64,000 nt of DNA from CAZKAP01 sp964552195 (GCA_964552195.1 CAZKFM010000002.1:434001-498000); one strand, 5' to 3'; shown: positions 18,901-27,886, numbered from the stretch's first letter. Made by a program: numbers and translations. Notes: generated by a model not told the origin, from the sequence alone.

Positions 18901-20883
18901 CATGATTTCGACTTTGACGGTGTGCCAGATACCACCTTGCTGGGATCGGATGAAGATGCGGACGGACTCGATGATGGGTACGAAGGTGAAGACACCAACG
19001 ACGGCTTCGACGCGAATGATGAAATCGAAGACCCCGCAGCAGACCTGCCCGACACGGATGGAACCGGGGACGTGAACTACCGGGATGCAGACGATGATGG
19101 GGATGGTATTGATACGGCAGAAGAAGACCCGAATGGGGATGACGATCCTACCAACGACGATACTGACGGGGACGACATACCGGACTACCTCGATCCAACT
19201 GATGACAGCGAAGACACGGACGGTGACGGAGTTCCGGATCGAATCGACAAGGACGACGACAACGACGGTCTGCTCGATACCGAGGAGGACCCCAATAATG
19301 ACGGGGATGATGACCCCCTGACCGATCCGCTGGATTTTGATGGTGACGGCAATCCGAACCACCTGGATATCGACAGCGATAACGACGGTATTCCGGATAA
19401 TGTGGAGGGTCAGCCCACAGAGGGGTACATACCACCCAGTGGCTCCGATACGGACGGGGATGGTCTGGATGATGCCTATGAGGGTGAAGGCGATGAGGGA
19501 ATCAGCCCGGAGGATACCGATGAAGACGGGGTGGCAGATTACCTCGACGACGATAGCGATAACGACAGCGTCCCGGATAACAATGAGGGTCACGATTACA
19601 ACTTCGATGGCCAACCGGATAACACGCGTATCGGATCGGACTCCGATGGTGACGGCCTCGACGATGGTTACGAGGGTAGTGATGCCAACGATGGATTTGA
19701 TGTTAATGACGAAATAGACGAACCCGGATCTGACCTCCCGGATACGGATGGAATCGGTGATGTGAATTACCGGGATCCGGACGACGATGGAGATGGTATC
19801 GATACCGCCGAAGAAGATCCGAACGGCAACAGCGATCCTACCGATGACGATTCCGACGACGATGGTATCCCGGACTACCTCGATCCCGTGGATGACGGAG
19901 ACGATACGGATGGAGACGGAGTCCCAGACAGTCGTGACATCGACGACGATAATGACGGAATTCTCGATACTGCGGAGGATCCGAACCTGGACGGAGACGG
20001 GAATCCCCTGACGAATCCCCTGGATTCAGACGGAGACGGAAGACCCGACCACCTCGACATCGATAGTGACAATGACGGCATACCGGATAATATCGAAGGA
20101 CAATCCACGAATGGCTACATTCCGCCTAGCGGTTTCGACGGGGACAACGATGGTCTGGATGACGCCTACGAGGGCTCTGGAGACCAGGGCGTCACTCCGG
20201 AGGATACAGACGGCGATCAGACACCGGATTACCTCGATGGGGACAGCGATAACGACCGGGTTCCCGACAATAACGAAGGACACGACTTCGATTTCGACGG
20301 CGATCCTGACTTCGATTTGCTTGGATTGGATTCGGACAACGACGGCCTGGACGATGGTTACGAGGGCTTCGATGTCAATGATGGATACGACGTGAACGAT
20401 GAGATCGACGAACCCGCCTTCGACCTGCCGAATACGGATGAAAACGGAGACGTGAATTACCGGGACCCTGATGACGACGGCGATACGACGCCTACCATAG
20501 ATGAGGATTTCAATGACAACGGCGATCCCACCGATGATGACGAGGACGGGGACGGTACGCCGGATTATCTCGATCCGGATCAGATCATCGTAGTCAATCA
20601 GCTGGTAACACCCAACAGGGATGGAAAGAACGACTTCCTCTTCATCCGGGGAATCCGCTACACCACTTCCAACCGTCTCCAGATTTTTAATCGCTGGGGT
20701 GTAAAGGTTTACGAGGGTGAGAATTACGATAACATCAGGAATGTCTTCGATGGCCGAAGCCGCGGTCGCTCTACACTTTCGGTCAATGACTATCTGCCCT
20801 CGGGTATATATTTTTATATCTTTGAATACGAAACACCTAGGGGTAAATTCACCGACAGGGACTATTTCTACATCAGTCGATAA
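16000..20883 (+). CDS. Giant secreted TSP3-repeat protein with T9SS type-B sorting domain
   Basis: 1627 residues. A signal peptide (about residues 1-31, hydrophobic VLFFASLFTFIFT) is followed by TSP3-type calcium-binding motifs (DTDGDGVPD and variants) at residues 80-200, a non-repeat domain of about 215 residues (204-418), then five super-repeats of about 230 residues each made almost wholly of Asp-rich TSP3 motifs, and a C-terminal gliding-motility/CHU_C domain (about 1530-1627: TPNRDGKNDFLFIRG, then FNRWGVKVYEG). That last domain is a known T9SS type-B secretion signal, so the protein should be exported across the outer membrane and probably stay surface-associated, acting as a calcium-stiffened stalk or adhesin. 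PorP/SprF and OmpA-like genes follow within 20 nt. The start ATG 16000 fits the signal peptide; no clear ribosome-binding site is seen. Confidence 0.93.
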   Translation: MRPKNWQPQWRSSVLFFASLFTFIFTSESYSADSGRILSNPERNAAVFPVAFDSHWSGYALSAPFSDSAVEPIGEYQFAIATDFDLDGVPDELDLDDDNDGILDTVEGDGDLDQDGQPNSRDLDSDGDGITDFMEAQSFGNPVKPSGFDQDGNGLDDAFESSPGSGDGLSPLDTDSDGVADYVDLDSDNDGIPDRSEASFVENAIDCTQVPALDFGVPRELIAGEDLQEGAVYRFSGVTPEYDALLTIERMVRAEIFILDQNETDPQYFKPEVFFEPSEDIRRPFVDFRLTIIQRGTDTPAVLPRLFCSFIDVDGRDRYQEYNRFDTPVRYTTEAQPEIRVENTTGGLLVNGGTQEYDGITDQETTVNIAVEFAELSSFVFRFGVQTEQPESFRTIARQAGIEFGCLENFKDPRTVNFFSDVDTDGDGVPNRLDLDSDNDGIPDNVEGQTTSGYIAPLREDSDTDGLDNAYEGEGDQGINPVDTDGDGTDDYLDLDSDNDRVPDNNEGHDYDFDGEPDTVLTGQDSDGDGLDDGFEGSDPADGYDPNNEIENPATDLPDTDGTEDVNYRDVDDDGDGVVTADEDPNENGDPTDDDTDEDGTPDYLDPIDNRDDTDGDGVPDAIDKDDDNDGLLDTEEDPDADGDGDPITNPLDSDGDGRPDHLDIDSDNDGIPDNVEGQPTESYVPPSGSDTDQDGLDDAYEGEDDEGIIPEDTDGDGIPDYLDGDSDEDLVPDNNEGHDYNFDGIPDRTLLGEDSDNDGLDDGYEGENTNDGYDVNDEIENPSEDLPDTDGTGDVNYRDADDDGDGIDTAEEDPDGDDDPTNDDTDNDDIPDYLDPTDDEDTDGDGVPDRLDKDDDNDGILDTQEDPNTDGDNDPLTDPLDTDGDGRPDYLDIDSDNDGIPDNIEGQPTEGYVPPSGSDSDGDGLDDAYEGADDEGISPEDTDGDGTADYLDGDSDNDNVPDNNEGHDFDFDGVPDTTLLGSDEDADGLDDGYEGEDTNDGFDANDEIEDPAADLPDTDGTGDVNYRDADDDGDGIDTAEEDPNGDDDPTNDDTDGDDIPDYLDPTDDSEDTDGDGVPDRIDKDDDNDGLLDTEEDPNNDGDDDPLTDPLDFDGDGNPNHLDIDSDNDGIPDNVEGQPTEGYIPPSGSDTDGDGLDDAYEGEGDEGISPEDTDEDGVADYLDDDSDNDSVPDNNEGHDYNFDGQPDNTRIGSDSDGDGLDDGYEGSDANDGFDVNDEIDEPGSDLPDTDGIGDVNYRDPDDDGDGIDTAEEDPNGNSDPTDDDSDDDGIPDYLDPVDDGDDTDGDGVPDSRDIDDDNDGILDTAEDPNLDGDGNPLTNPLDSDGDGRPDHLDIDSDNDGIPDNIEGQSTNGYIPPSGFDGDNDGLDDAYEGSGDQGVTPEDTDGDQTPDYLDGDSDNDRVPDNNEGHDFDFDGDPDFDLLGLDSDNDGLDDGYEGFDVNDGYDVNDEIDEPAFDLPNTDENGDVNYRDPDDDGDTTPTIDEDFNDNGDPTDDDEDGDGTPDYLDPDQIIVVNQLVTPNRDGKNDFLFIRGIRYTTSNRLQIFNRWGVKVYEGENYDNIRNVFDGRSRGRSTLSVNDYLPSGIYFYIFEYETPRGKFTDRDYFYISR
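17341..20577 (+). repeat. Five tandem ~690-bp coding repeats in the TSP3 protein
   Basis: Equivalent EGQ codon positions begin at 17341, 18031, 18718, 19408 and 20098, so the unit is 690, 687, 690 and 690 bp (230, 229, 230, 230 residues); the fifth copy ends early at the sorting domain. Each unit contains in the same order an EGQxTxGY segment, DDAYEG, VPDNNEGHD, GLDDGYEG, NDEI, DVNYRD, and TDGDGVPD. Copies differ by many synonymous changes, so they are not recent duplicates. Confidence 0.9.
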
Positions 20884-20894
20884 AGCATGATTAC

Positions 20895-21839
20895 ATGAAG
20901 AAGTATTCGGTACTCTTCCTTTTATTTCTAGGTGTTTGTGAGCTGGCCCAGGGACAGCAGGACGCCCAGTATACCCAATACATGTTCAACACCATGAGTG
21001 TTAACCCGGCCTACGCGGGTTCCAGGGGACAATTGAGTTTTACAGGCCTGTACCGTTCGCAGTGGGCCGGACTGAGGGGAGCACCCGAGACCCTGAACTT
21101 TAACCTTCATTCCCCCGCGCGTAACAGCCGGGTGGGTTATGGGATATCCATTATCAATGATAATATCGGAGATGGTGCCGTACAGGAAACCTTCCTGGAT
21201 GGGGTGATTTCCTATACCATACCGGTATCTGAAGCAGCCAAGCTGTCGTTCGGTCTTAAAGTGGGAGGAAATTTCCTGAGCCTCGATTTCAGTAAACTTC
21301 GGAATTTCGATCAGGAAGTGGTCGCTCAGGATAATATCGATCAGCGGTTTTCGCCCAATTTTGGACTGGGTATCTATTACCACACGGACCGATTTTATTT
21401 GGGGGCATCGGTGCCCAACCTGTTAGAGACCGAGTACTTTGACAATTCGGGCAACGATACCGGCACTCCGAATTTCCTGTCGGCTGAGCGTATGAATTTT
21501 TACCTGATCACCGGTTATGTCTGGGATCTCGGGCCTAACCTCAAGTTTAAGCCCGCTCTGTTGACCAAAGCTGTCGGTGGTGCGCCTTTACAGGTGGACG
21601 TGTCTGCCAACATGCTCTTTGCCGACCGATTCTATGGCGGACTGGCCTACAGGATTGATGCCTCGGTTAGCCTGCTGGCAGGCTTTCAGATTTCCGACCA
21701 GATTATGCTGGGCATGGCTTACGATAGGGAAATTACGGAACTGGGAGCTCAGCAGTTTAACGACGGTTCTTTCGAGATCTTCCTGAGAGTCGAGCTCCTC
21801 AAGAGGTTCCAGCGAACACTGAACCCCCGTTTCTTCTAA
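20895..21839 (+). CDS. PorP/SprF family outer-membrane protein
   Basis: 314 residues. Signal peptide at residues 1-20 (cleavage after AQG), then the family hallmark QDAQYTQYMFNTMSVNPAYAG and alternating beta strands of a membrane barrel, ending FQRTLNPRFF. PorP/SprF proteins are linked to T9SS and are typically encoded just downstream of a type-B-sorted giant protein, as here (11-nt gap). By family knowledge it probably anchors or helps deliver that protein at the cell surface. Confidence 0.92.
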   Translation: MKKYSVLFLLFLGVCELAQGQQDAQYTQYMFNTMSVNPAYAGSRGQLSFTGLYRSQWAGLRGAPETLNFNLHSPARNSRVGYGISIINDNIGDGAVQETFLDGVISYTIPVSEAAKLSFGLKVGGNFLSLDFSKLRNFDQEVVAQDNIDQRFSPNFGLGIYYHTDRFYLGASVPNLLETEYFDNSGNDTGTPNFLSAERMNFYLITGYVWDLGPNLKFKPALLTKAVGGAPLQVDVSANMLFADRFYGGLAYRIDASVSLLAGFQISDQIMLGMAYDREITELGAQQFNDGSFEIFLRVELLKRFQRTLNPRFF

Positions 21840-21857
21840 ACCCGAGAAACACTCACC

Positions 21858-23921
21858 ATGAAGAGAAGAATTACTTCTTTATTTCTGACTCTGTCCTTCC
21901 TGATCTGTACGACGTTTACCATTGCCCAGGATTCGCCTGCGTCCGATCCCATACCTACGGACAGTACCGGGATCCAAAGGCAAATGGCCTATCTGGCTCA
22001 GGCCGAAGAACAGTACGAAAACTATTCCTTCAATCCGGCTATCGATGTGTATGAGGTAGTTTATAATGAGGGTTACCGGTCCGCAGACCTGCTTAAGAAG
22101 TTGGGGGATTCCTATTTTTTCAATGCCCAGTACGATAAGGCCTATTCGTATTATCTGGAATTGGTTGAGAATTACGAAGAAGAAGTGGGACCCAATTACT
22201 ACTACAGGATGGCACAGACCAGCCGGTCGGTGGGTGAATACGATCACTCCGAACAGATGATGGAGAAATACAGGGAATTGAGCCGATTGGATGCTCAGGA
22301 GGACCCGTACTTCAGTCTGGCCAATCAACTCGAGCGCATACGCGAAAATTCGGGGCGCTATAAGTTTAAGTTTTTCCCGTTCAACTCGAATTACAGCGAT
22401 TTTGCTCCTTCTTTCAACAAAGGTGAACTCATCTTTACATCTGACCGGGATACCGGAAACTTCGCTCGTTACCGGCATACCTGGAACGGAATGGACTTCC
22501 TGGATCTTTACCGGGTAGAGAAGAAGGGCGACAGCCTGAAATTCCAGGGCAAGTTTTCAGCCCAGCTCAATTCCCGGCTCCACGAGTCGACAACGGCCTT
22601 CAGTGCTGATGGCCGAACGGTGTATTTCAGCCGAAATTCCTTTGAGAAGGGTAGGCCCAGGAAGGACGAGGCCGGATTCATCCGTCTGCGGGTATATCGC
22701 TCCGAACAGACCGAGGACGGCACCTGGGGGCCGGCGGAGGACTTGTCGATTAACAGCCCGGATTATTCCGTGGCACATCCGGCACTGTCGCCGGACGGCA
22801 GGCAGCTCTACTTCGTATCGGACATGCCGGGAGGATACGGGAGTACCGATCTTTTTGTGGTAGACATCAACGAGGATGGCAGCCTGGGGGCGCCGAAAAA
22901 CCTGGGTCCCTATATCAATACACGGGGCAGGGAAACGTTTCCTTTTGTATCGGTTGATAGCGTGCTGTATTTCTCCTCCGACGGTCACTTCTCCCTCGGT
23001 GGACTCGACGTTTTTGCTACACGAATCAAACCGGCTTATGATCAGCCGATTAGGAATGTTGGACGTCCGGTCAACACACGCTATGACGATTTCGGACTAA
23101 TCATAAACAGTGCGAGGGATGGATATTTCGCAACGAACAGGCCGGGCGACCCTCTGACCGCAGATAAGATGCAGGAATGGGCAAAGCCCAAGCCCAATAA
23201 CAAAGCCCTTAGTGAGGATGACAATATCATAGCCTTCCACGAGATCCGGGCGCTTGAATTCGACTGCCGAGTTGCCGGGCAGGTTCGTGACCGAATTAGT
23301 CGAAAACCACTTGAGGGAGTGTTGGTACAGATAGTGAACGACCGTAACGAACTCATTGACACGGTTAGAACGGATGCCAACGGTTTGTACAATGCCGAAT
23401 TGTATTGTAATCGCGGGAACTTCGTTCGCGGATCCCTGGAAAACTACGTACCCGACGAACAATTCCTGCCTACTCCCCGTGAGGCCTTGACCAAGGTGGA
23501 TCTATTCCTCGAACGGGGTATAGTGGTACTGCCCATGGAGAATCCCGACAATCCTGCGGACATCGCCAAGTTGTTGGCCCTGAACACGATTTATTTCGAC
23601 CTCAATAAGTACAACATCCGTCCTGATGCCGAAGTCGAAATCCAGAAGGTAATTGCCCTGTTGCGGAAGTTTCCCAGACTCAAGATCCGGGTGGTCTCCC
23701 ACACGGATTCCCGAGGTCGCGCTTCCTACAATCAGTGGTTGTCTCAAAAACGAGCCGAATCTACGGTTGAATACATGATTAGTCAGGGCATTGATCAGGA
23801 CCGCCTGATCAGCGAGGGTAAAGGCGAGGAGAATATCATTAACGAATGTGTGGACGGGGTCAGTTGCAGCGCTGCCAAGCATCAGGAGAACAGGCGTTCT
23901 GAATTTCTGATTTACGAATAA
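21858..23921 (+). CDS. OmpA-family protein with TPR and PD40 repeats
   Basis: 687 residues. Signal peptide (1-23), TPR-like helices (about 35-130, for example LLKKLGDSYFFNAQYDKAYSY), WD40/PD40 propeller blades (about 170-420: SPDGRQLYFVSDMPGGYGST), a carboxypeptidase-regulatory-like beta domain (about 468-545, VAGQVRDRISRKPLEGVLV) and a C-terminal OmpA peptidoglycan-binding domain (about 572-687: IYFDLNKYNIRPDA, SHTDSRG). This architecture matches the PorE-like partners found in T9SS type-B gene sets. It starts 18 nt after the PorP/SprF gene; a shared transcript is expected. Confidence 0.9.
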   Translation: MKRRITSLFLTLSFLICTTFTIAQDSPASDPIPTDSTGIQRQMAYLAQAEEQYENYSFNPAIDVYEVVYNEGYRSADLLKKLGDSYFFNAQYDKAYSYYLELVENYEEEVGPNYYYRMAQTSRSVGEYDHSEQMMEKYRELSRLDAQEDPYFSLANQLERIRENSGRYKFKFFPFNSNYSDFAPSFNKGELIFTSDRDTGNFARYRHTWNGMDFLDLYRVEKKGDSLKFQGKFSAQLNSRLHESTTAFSADGRTVYFSRNSFEKGRPRKDEAGFIRLRVYRSEQTEDGTWGPAEDLSINSPDYSVAHPALSPDGRQLYFVSDMPGGYGSTDLFVVDINEDGSLGAPKNLGPYINTRGRETFPFVSVDSVLYFSSDGHFSLGGLDVFATRIKPAYDQPIRNVGRPVNTRYDDFGLIINSARDGYFATNRPGDPLTADKMQEWAKPKPNNKALSEDDNIIAFHEIRALEFDCRVAGQVRDRISRKPLEGVLVQIVNDRNELIDTVRTDANGLYNAELYCNRGNFVRGSLENYVPDEQFLPTPREALTKVDLFLERGIVVLPMENPDNPADIAKLLALNTIYFDLNKYNIRPDAEVEIQKVIALLRKFPRLKIRVVSHTDSRGRASYNQWLSQKRAESTVEYMISQGIDQDRLISEGKGEENIINECVDGVSCSAAKHQENRRSEFLIYE

Positions 23922-24005
23922 TCCCCGGCCCGTTATTCTCTGACATGCCTTTCTCCTGGTTCAGGATAGAATCGCAGTCAAGTCAAAGATTCCTATTTTT
24001 ACAGC

Positions 24006-24533
24006 ATGCAGGAAGAACAAGTGATTCTGGTTGACAAGCAGGACAACGAGATCGGGCTAATGCCTAAGATGGAAGCCCATGAGAAAGGAGTGCTGCACCG
24101 GGCGTTTTCAGTTTTTGTACTCAACTCGGATAAGGAGCTCATGCTACAGCAGCGCGCCAGCCAAAAATACCACTCACCTCTGCTTTGGACCAATACCTGT
24201 TGCAGCCATCAGCGTGCGGGAGAGACCAATATTCAAGCAGGCAAACGCCGGCTTCAGGAGGAAATGGGATTTCAGACCGAACTCAGGGATGTTTTCTCCT
24301 TTATTTACAAGGCTCCTTTCGACAACGGACTCACTGAGCACGAATTCGATCACGTATTGCTCGGTTATTTTGACGGTGAGCCCGAAATCAATCCGGAAGA
24401 AGTCGAAAGCTGGAAATGGGTCGGACTGGAGGAAATTCGACGGGATATGCAGCGTAATCCGGAGCAATACACCGCCTGGTTTAAAATAATATTTGAGAAG
24501 TTCTATCATTATTTCGATGATAATCCGTTGTAA
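24006..24533 (+). CDS. idi: Isopentenyl-diphosphate delta-isomerase, type 1
   Basis: 175 residues. Interconverts IPP and DMAPP, the precursors of isoprenoids including the carotenoids encoded near the right end. It has the Nudix-like fold with catalytic Cys in NTCCSHQ (C65 or C66), metal ligands H25, H31, H68, and the EHEFDH pair (E111, E113), all at the spacing of the E. coli enzyme. Divalent metal is required in this family. The isomerase gene next door begins right after its stop, suggesting co-transcription. Confidence 0.95.
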   Translation: MQEEQVILVDKQDNEIGLMPKMEAHEKGVLHRAFSVFVLNSDKELMLQQRASQKYHSPLLWTNTCCSHQRAGETNIQAGKRRLQEEMGFQTELRDVFSFIYKAPFDNGLTEHEFDHVLLGYFDGEPEINPEEVESWKWVGLEEIRRDMQRNPEQYTAWFKIIFEKFYHYFDDNPL

Positions 24534-24571
24534 AAGTGGATGCTAGACATAAAATGAAATCCAGTGTACCC

Positions 24572-25537
24572 ATGATAGAACTGTACCCCCTTAAGTTTTA
24601 TCCCATTCCCAAGGACCGCTTATGGGGAGGGACCAAACTCAGGGAAGTGCTTGGAAAACCCTTCGAGGGGGAACAAATAGGGGAGAGTTGGGAACTTTCT
24701 GCCGTACCCGGAGATGTATCCGTGGTATCCAACGGCCCATTGGCGGGAACGGCTCTTACCGAGCTTTTAGAAGCCCGTGGGAAGGATCTTATGGGGCGTA
24801 TCCTGTCTGACAAATTTGGCAATGAATTTCCCGTACTCATAAAGTTCATCGATGCGTCCAAAGACCTGTCCATACAGGTTCATCCCGGTGACGAACTCGC
24901 ACGAAAAAGACATCAGTCCTTCGGTAAGAACGAGATGTGGTACATCATGGATGCCGATCCGGGTTCCCGACTGATCGTTGGCTTTAACAAGACCGTGGAG
25001 AAAGCCGAATACCAGGAGGCTCTTGAAAAGGGACGCATACTGGATCTCATGAACTACGAAGAAGTAACCGGAGGAGATACCTTTATGATCGAGACCGGTA
25101 CCATACATGCCATTGGGGCGGGAGTGATGCTCGCGGAAATTCAACAGACCTCTGATGTTACCTACCGGGTATTCGATTTCAACCGCAGGGATGCCCAGGG
25201 TAATCTGAGAGAGCTGCATACGGAGCTTGCCCTGGATGCCATGAATTACACGTACAGAAATGACTTCAAGGTGGAGTATTCCCCCGAGAAGAACCAGGCT
25301 ACCGATTTAGTGAACAGTCCGTTTTTCCAGACACGTATACTGGATCTGGACCACAACTACAAGGCCAGTCCCCTGCCTGGTTTCCATATCTTTATGTGTG
25401 TGGAGGGGAAGGCACTGGTCGAAAATGAACACGGCTCTGCGGCCATATCCAGAGGCGAGACCGTTCTGATTCCCGCCTATAGCCAAGAAATAACTATTTT
25501 GACTACTGCTTGCAAATTGTTGGAAGTAACCCTATAA
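24572..25537 (+). CDS. Mannose-6-phosphate isomerase, class I type
   Basis: About 321 residues from the chosen start. Interconverts fructose-6-phosphate and mannose-6-phosphate for nucleotide-sugar synthesis. Cupin zinc ligands are seen in LSIQVHPGDE (Gln, His), GKNEMWYIMD (Glu) and ETGTIHAIGAG (His). I prefer ATG 24572 (MIELYPLKFYPI), which matches the family N terminus; in-frame alternatives are ATG 24554 and GTG 24536. The gene lies immediately after idi. Confidence 0.9.
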   Translation: MIELYPLKFYPIPKDRLWGGTKLREVLGKPFEGEQIGESWELSAVPGDVSVVSNGPLAGTALTELLEARGKDLMGRILSDKFGNEFPVLIKFIDASKDLSIQVHPGDELARKRHQSFGKNEMWYIMDADPGSRLIVGFNKTVEKAEYQEALEKGRILDLMNYEEVTGGDTFMIETGTIHAIGAGVMLAEIQQTSDVTYRVFDFNRRDAQGNLRELHTELALDAMNYTYRNDFKVEYSPEKNQATDLVNSPFFQTRILDLDHNYKASPLPGFHIFMCVEGKALVENEHGSAAISRGETVLIPAYSQEITILTTACKLLEVTL

Positions 25538-25547
25538 AGTTTGAGGA

Positions 25548-25826
25548 ATGGCAAGTATCAAAGACCTGAAAAGAGACATTAATTCCACACTGGGATCCCT
25601 GATCGAACAGGTGTACGCCTTCGAGGCGGAAACCGGAAATGAGGGGTCGGAAGAGGGAACGGTAATCATAGACAGCACTATTGCGCTTTTTGATGATCTC
25701 ATGAAACGCCTTCACCAGAAAGACGTGGAAGATAAGAAAAAGCATTTTCGGGCTATTCGCACCGAACTCAACGAGAAGAGCTCTCAGCTTCTGGCATCCC
25801 TTCACGAAATGAGCCCACAGGAATAA
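25548..25826 (+). CDS. Small conserved hypothetical protein
   Basis: 92 residues, all-helical by appearance, acidic, no signal peptide. The start MASIKDLKRDINSTLGSLIEQVY and the later HFRAIRTELNEKSSQLL look like two amphipathic helices. I recognise this as a type of short uncharacterised protein found in Flavobacteriia but cannot assign a function. It lies 10 nt after mannose-6-phosphate isomerase, on the same strand, and converges with a DUF4369 lipoprotein gene 5 nt away. Confidence 0.75.
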   Translation: MASIKDLKRDINSTLGSLIEQVYAFEAETGNEGSEEGTVIIDSTIALFDDLMKRLHQKDVEDKKKHFRAIRTELNEKSSQLLASLHEMSPQE

Positions 25827-25831
25827 GATAT

Positions 25832-26536
25832 TTAGCGGGCCCAACCGTCTTTCTTTCGATTGTCGATAAAGGTGCGTAGATCCTTTCCGTACAGAGACGC
25901 TCTGGCTTCCTCCCCCAGTATATTCCATAGGGAGTCCAACAGTACCGGATTAGCTTCCCGGGCCTCGGTAATGACTGCATAAGGCGCCACCGCCGACTCG
26001 GGGTTAGAGAAGGCGAAATTGAGGGTGTACCGTATGCGAGCTATTCCGTTCTTGTTCTGAAGGGCGATCAGCGAATCCACGGCTGTGGAGTCGGACTGCA
26101 TGCTGGACTGTGTGAGCTCGACATCCCGTATGTAGAACGAAGAGATCATGGACTGGAAGCCCCGGTACAGGCTGTCGGAACGCGAACCTATGAGCCTGGC
26201 CGAGCGCTCGAAGCGATCCAGGTCCGCACGGAAGTACAATTCTCCGGGTTCGGCAAAAAACGGGTAGCGATCGTTATAGATGTTTTCGTCTTTCTTCTTC
26301 AGGTAAATGTGCATCATTTCAGGTTCCTCTAGTTCGTAGGTAAACTCGAATTCACCAGATCCGAACAATTCAACAGAGTCCACGGCTACCACCGAGTCTC
26401 TCAGTTGTTCAAGGTAAACGGTTCCTTTCTTCAGGCCGCGAATTTTTCCCTGGAGGTGCATGCGGTTGGCCGGGTCCGTATTCTGGCAGGAAGTGATCAC
26501 AATTAGGGTCAGGAGCGCAGCAAATATCCGCTTCAT
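25832..26536 (-). CDS. DUF4369 domain lipoprotein
   Basis: 234 residues from the second Met. A lipoprotein signal (hydrophobic AALLTLIVI followed by TSCQN, Cys lipidation) leads into the DUF4369 beta domain (about residues 25-120: GKIRGLKKGTVYLEQL, FEFTYELEEPEMMHIYL). In larger relatives this domain precedes thioredoxin-like domains in periplasmic proteins; here the C terminus (VAPYAVITEAR ... DSLWNIL) is helical with no CxxC. ATG 26536 gives the best signal peptide; ATG 26545 is the alternative. Role unknown. Confidence 0.82.
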   Translation of the reverse strand: MKRIFAALLTLIVITSCQNTDPANRMHLQGKIRGLKKGTVYLEQLRDSVVAVDSVELFGSGEFEFTYELEEPEMMHIYLKKKDENIYNDRYPFFAEPGELYFRADLDRFERSARLIGSRSDSLYRGFQSMISSFYIRDVELTQSSMQSDSTAVDSLIALQNKNGIARIRYTLNFAFSNPESAVAPYAVITEAREANPVLLDSLWNILGEEARASLYGKDLRTFIDNRKKDGWAR

Positions 26537-26601
26537 AGTTACCAATTTTAAGAGTGCGAAACTACATAATTCGCTCCAGTTTTAACATGTACTACTCAGG
26601 T

Positions 26602-27870
26602 TCAGACGACTGCCTGTGAAGCGACCTCCATGAGCAGTGCACAGATATACGCGCCAGCCGTGCCTACGACGTATCCGAAGACGGCCATCAGTATACCCAC
26701 TGAGGTTAATGAAGGGTGAAATTCCGCCGCGATAATTGGGGCTGAGGCGGCTCCTCCCACGTTAGCCTGGCTGCCAACCGCCATAAAAAAGAATGGCGCT
26801 TTGATCAGCTTGGCCACCCCTATTAGCAGAAGGGCATGTATACTGATCCAGATCGCGCCAATGGCAATCAATCCAGGATTGTTGAGTACCTGGGAAAGAT
26901 CCATTTTCATTCCTATGGTCGCTACCAGGAAATAGAGGAACAGGCTGCCGAACCGGCTGGCCCCTGCACCTTCGAGATTTTTCCAACGGGTATAGGAGAG
27001 CCCTATCCCGAACCCCGTCGCAATCACTACCATCCAAAGAAAAGGGCTGCCGAGAGATGAGAGGGGTTTGGACGGATCTTTTACAACCGCGACGTTTTCC
27101 GAAAGGTAGTCGGCGATAGCACCACCGAAAAGGTGAGCCATGCCCACTCCGATAAAACCCAGAGAAATAATCATAATGATGTCATAGAGCGAGGTCTCCC
27201 GGCTGATGGACGCCTGAAAATCAGAGATTCGGTGCTTCAGGTCTTCAATGGAGGTGCTGTCGGCCCGAAGCCACTTGTCGATTCGGTCCTTACGCCCTAC
27301 TCCCAGCAGCAGCAGCGCCAGCCAGATGTTCCCCATGACGATATCGATGAGTACCATGCCCCCATACTTCTCCTGATTGTATTGAAATACCTCAAGCATG
27401 GCTGCTTGATTTGCTCCCCCGCCAATCCAGCTCCCTGCGATCGTTGCCAGGCCCCTCCAAACGGCATCAAAGCCAGCACCTCCAACGGTTTCGGGCGATA
27501 CCAGGGCCACCAGAAGTATGGCTAACGGCCCTCCCAGTATGATTCCCAGGGTACCCGTAAGGAACATGATCAGGGCCTTAGGACCCAGATTCAGTAGTGC
27601 CTTCAGGTCGATGCTCAGTGTCATCAGTATCAGGGCAGCCGGCAAAAGATATCGGCTTGCGAAGTAATACACGTTGCTGCCTTCTTCGGTGATGAGTCCA
27701 AGGCTGCGGCAAATTGCCGGCAGTATATAACACATGAGCAGGGCCGGGACCACTTTGTAAAACTTCACCCAGAAAGGGCGTACAGACCGGGAAGTGTGGA
27801 ATACAAATGCCAGACATAAGCAAAGAATACCGGCGACAATGGGATCGGCCGAAAACGGTAAAGAATTCAT
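26602..27870 (-). CDS. DUF819 family membrane protein
   Basis: 422 residues with about ten hydrophobic segments and no signal peptide. Conserved features include IAGSWIGGGANQAAM and VGSQANVGGAASAP, the paired Gly/Asn-rich half-repeats typical of DUF819 proteins, which resemble sodium- or proton-coupled transporters. The substrate is not known. The gene lies 16 nt downstream of the DUF5916 gene on the same strand, so they are probably co-transcribed. Confidence 0.85.
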   Translation of the reverse strand: MNSLPFSADPIVAGILCLCLAFVFHTSRSVRPFWVKFYKVVPALLMCYILPAICRSLGLITEEGSNVYYFASRYLLPAALILMTLSIDLKALLNLGPKALIMFLTGTLGIILGGPLAILLVALVSPETVGGAGFDAVWRGLATIAGSWIGGGANQAAMLEVFQYNQEKYGGMVLIDIVMGNIWLALLLLGVGRKDRIDKWLRADSTSIEDLKHRISDFQASISRETSLYDIIMIISLGFIGVGMAHLFGGAIADYLSENVAVVKDPSKPLSSLGSPFLWMVVIATGFGIGLSYTRWKNLEGAGASRFGSLFLYFLVATIGMKMDLSQVLNNPGLIAIGAIWISIHALLLIGVAKLIKAPFFFMAVGSQANVGGAASAPIIAAEFHPSLTSVGILMAVFGYVVGTAGAYICALLMEVASQAVV

Positions 27871-27886
27871 AAAGTCAGGTTTGGAT

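Noticed and set aside
17560..19614. Two long minus-strand reading frames (344 and 328 residues) opposite the TSP3 repeats
   Set aside because: They are by-products of the repeated Asp codons: translations are low-complexity (Val/Ile-rich) repeats with no start signals and no family similarity.
17341..20577. Possible CRISPR-like or satellite repeat array
   Set aside because: The repeats are in-frame coding units of 690 bp, not short direct repeats with unique spacers, and no cas genes are near.
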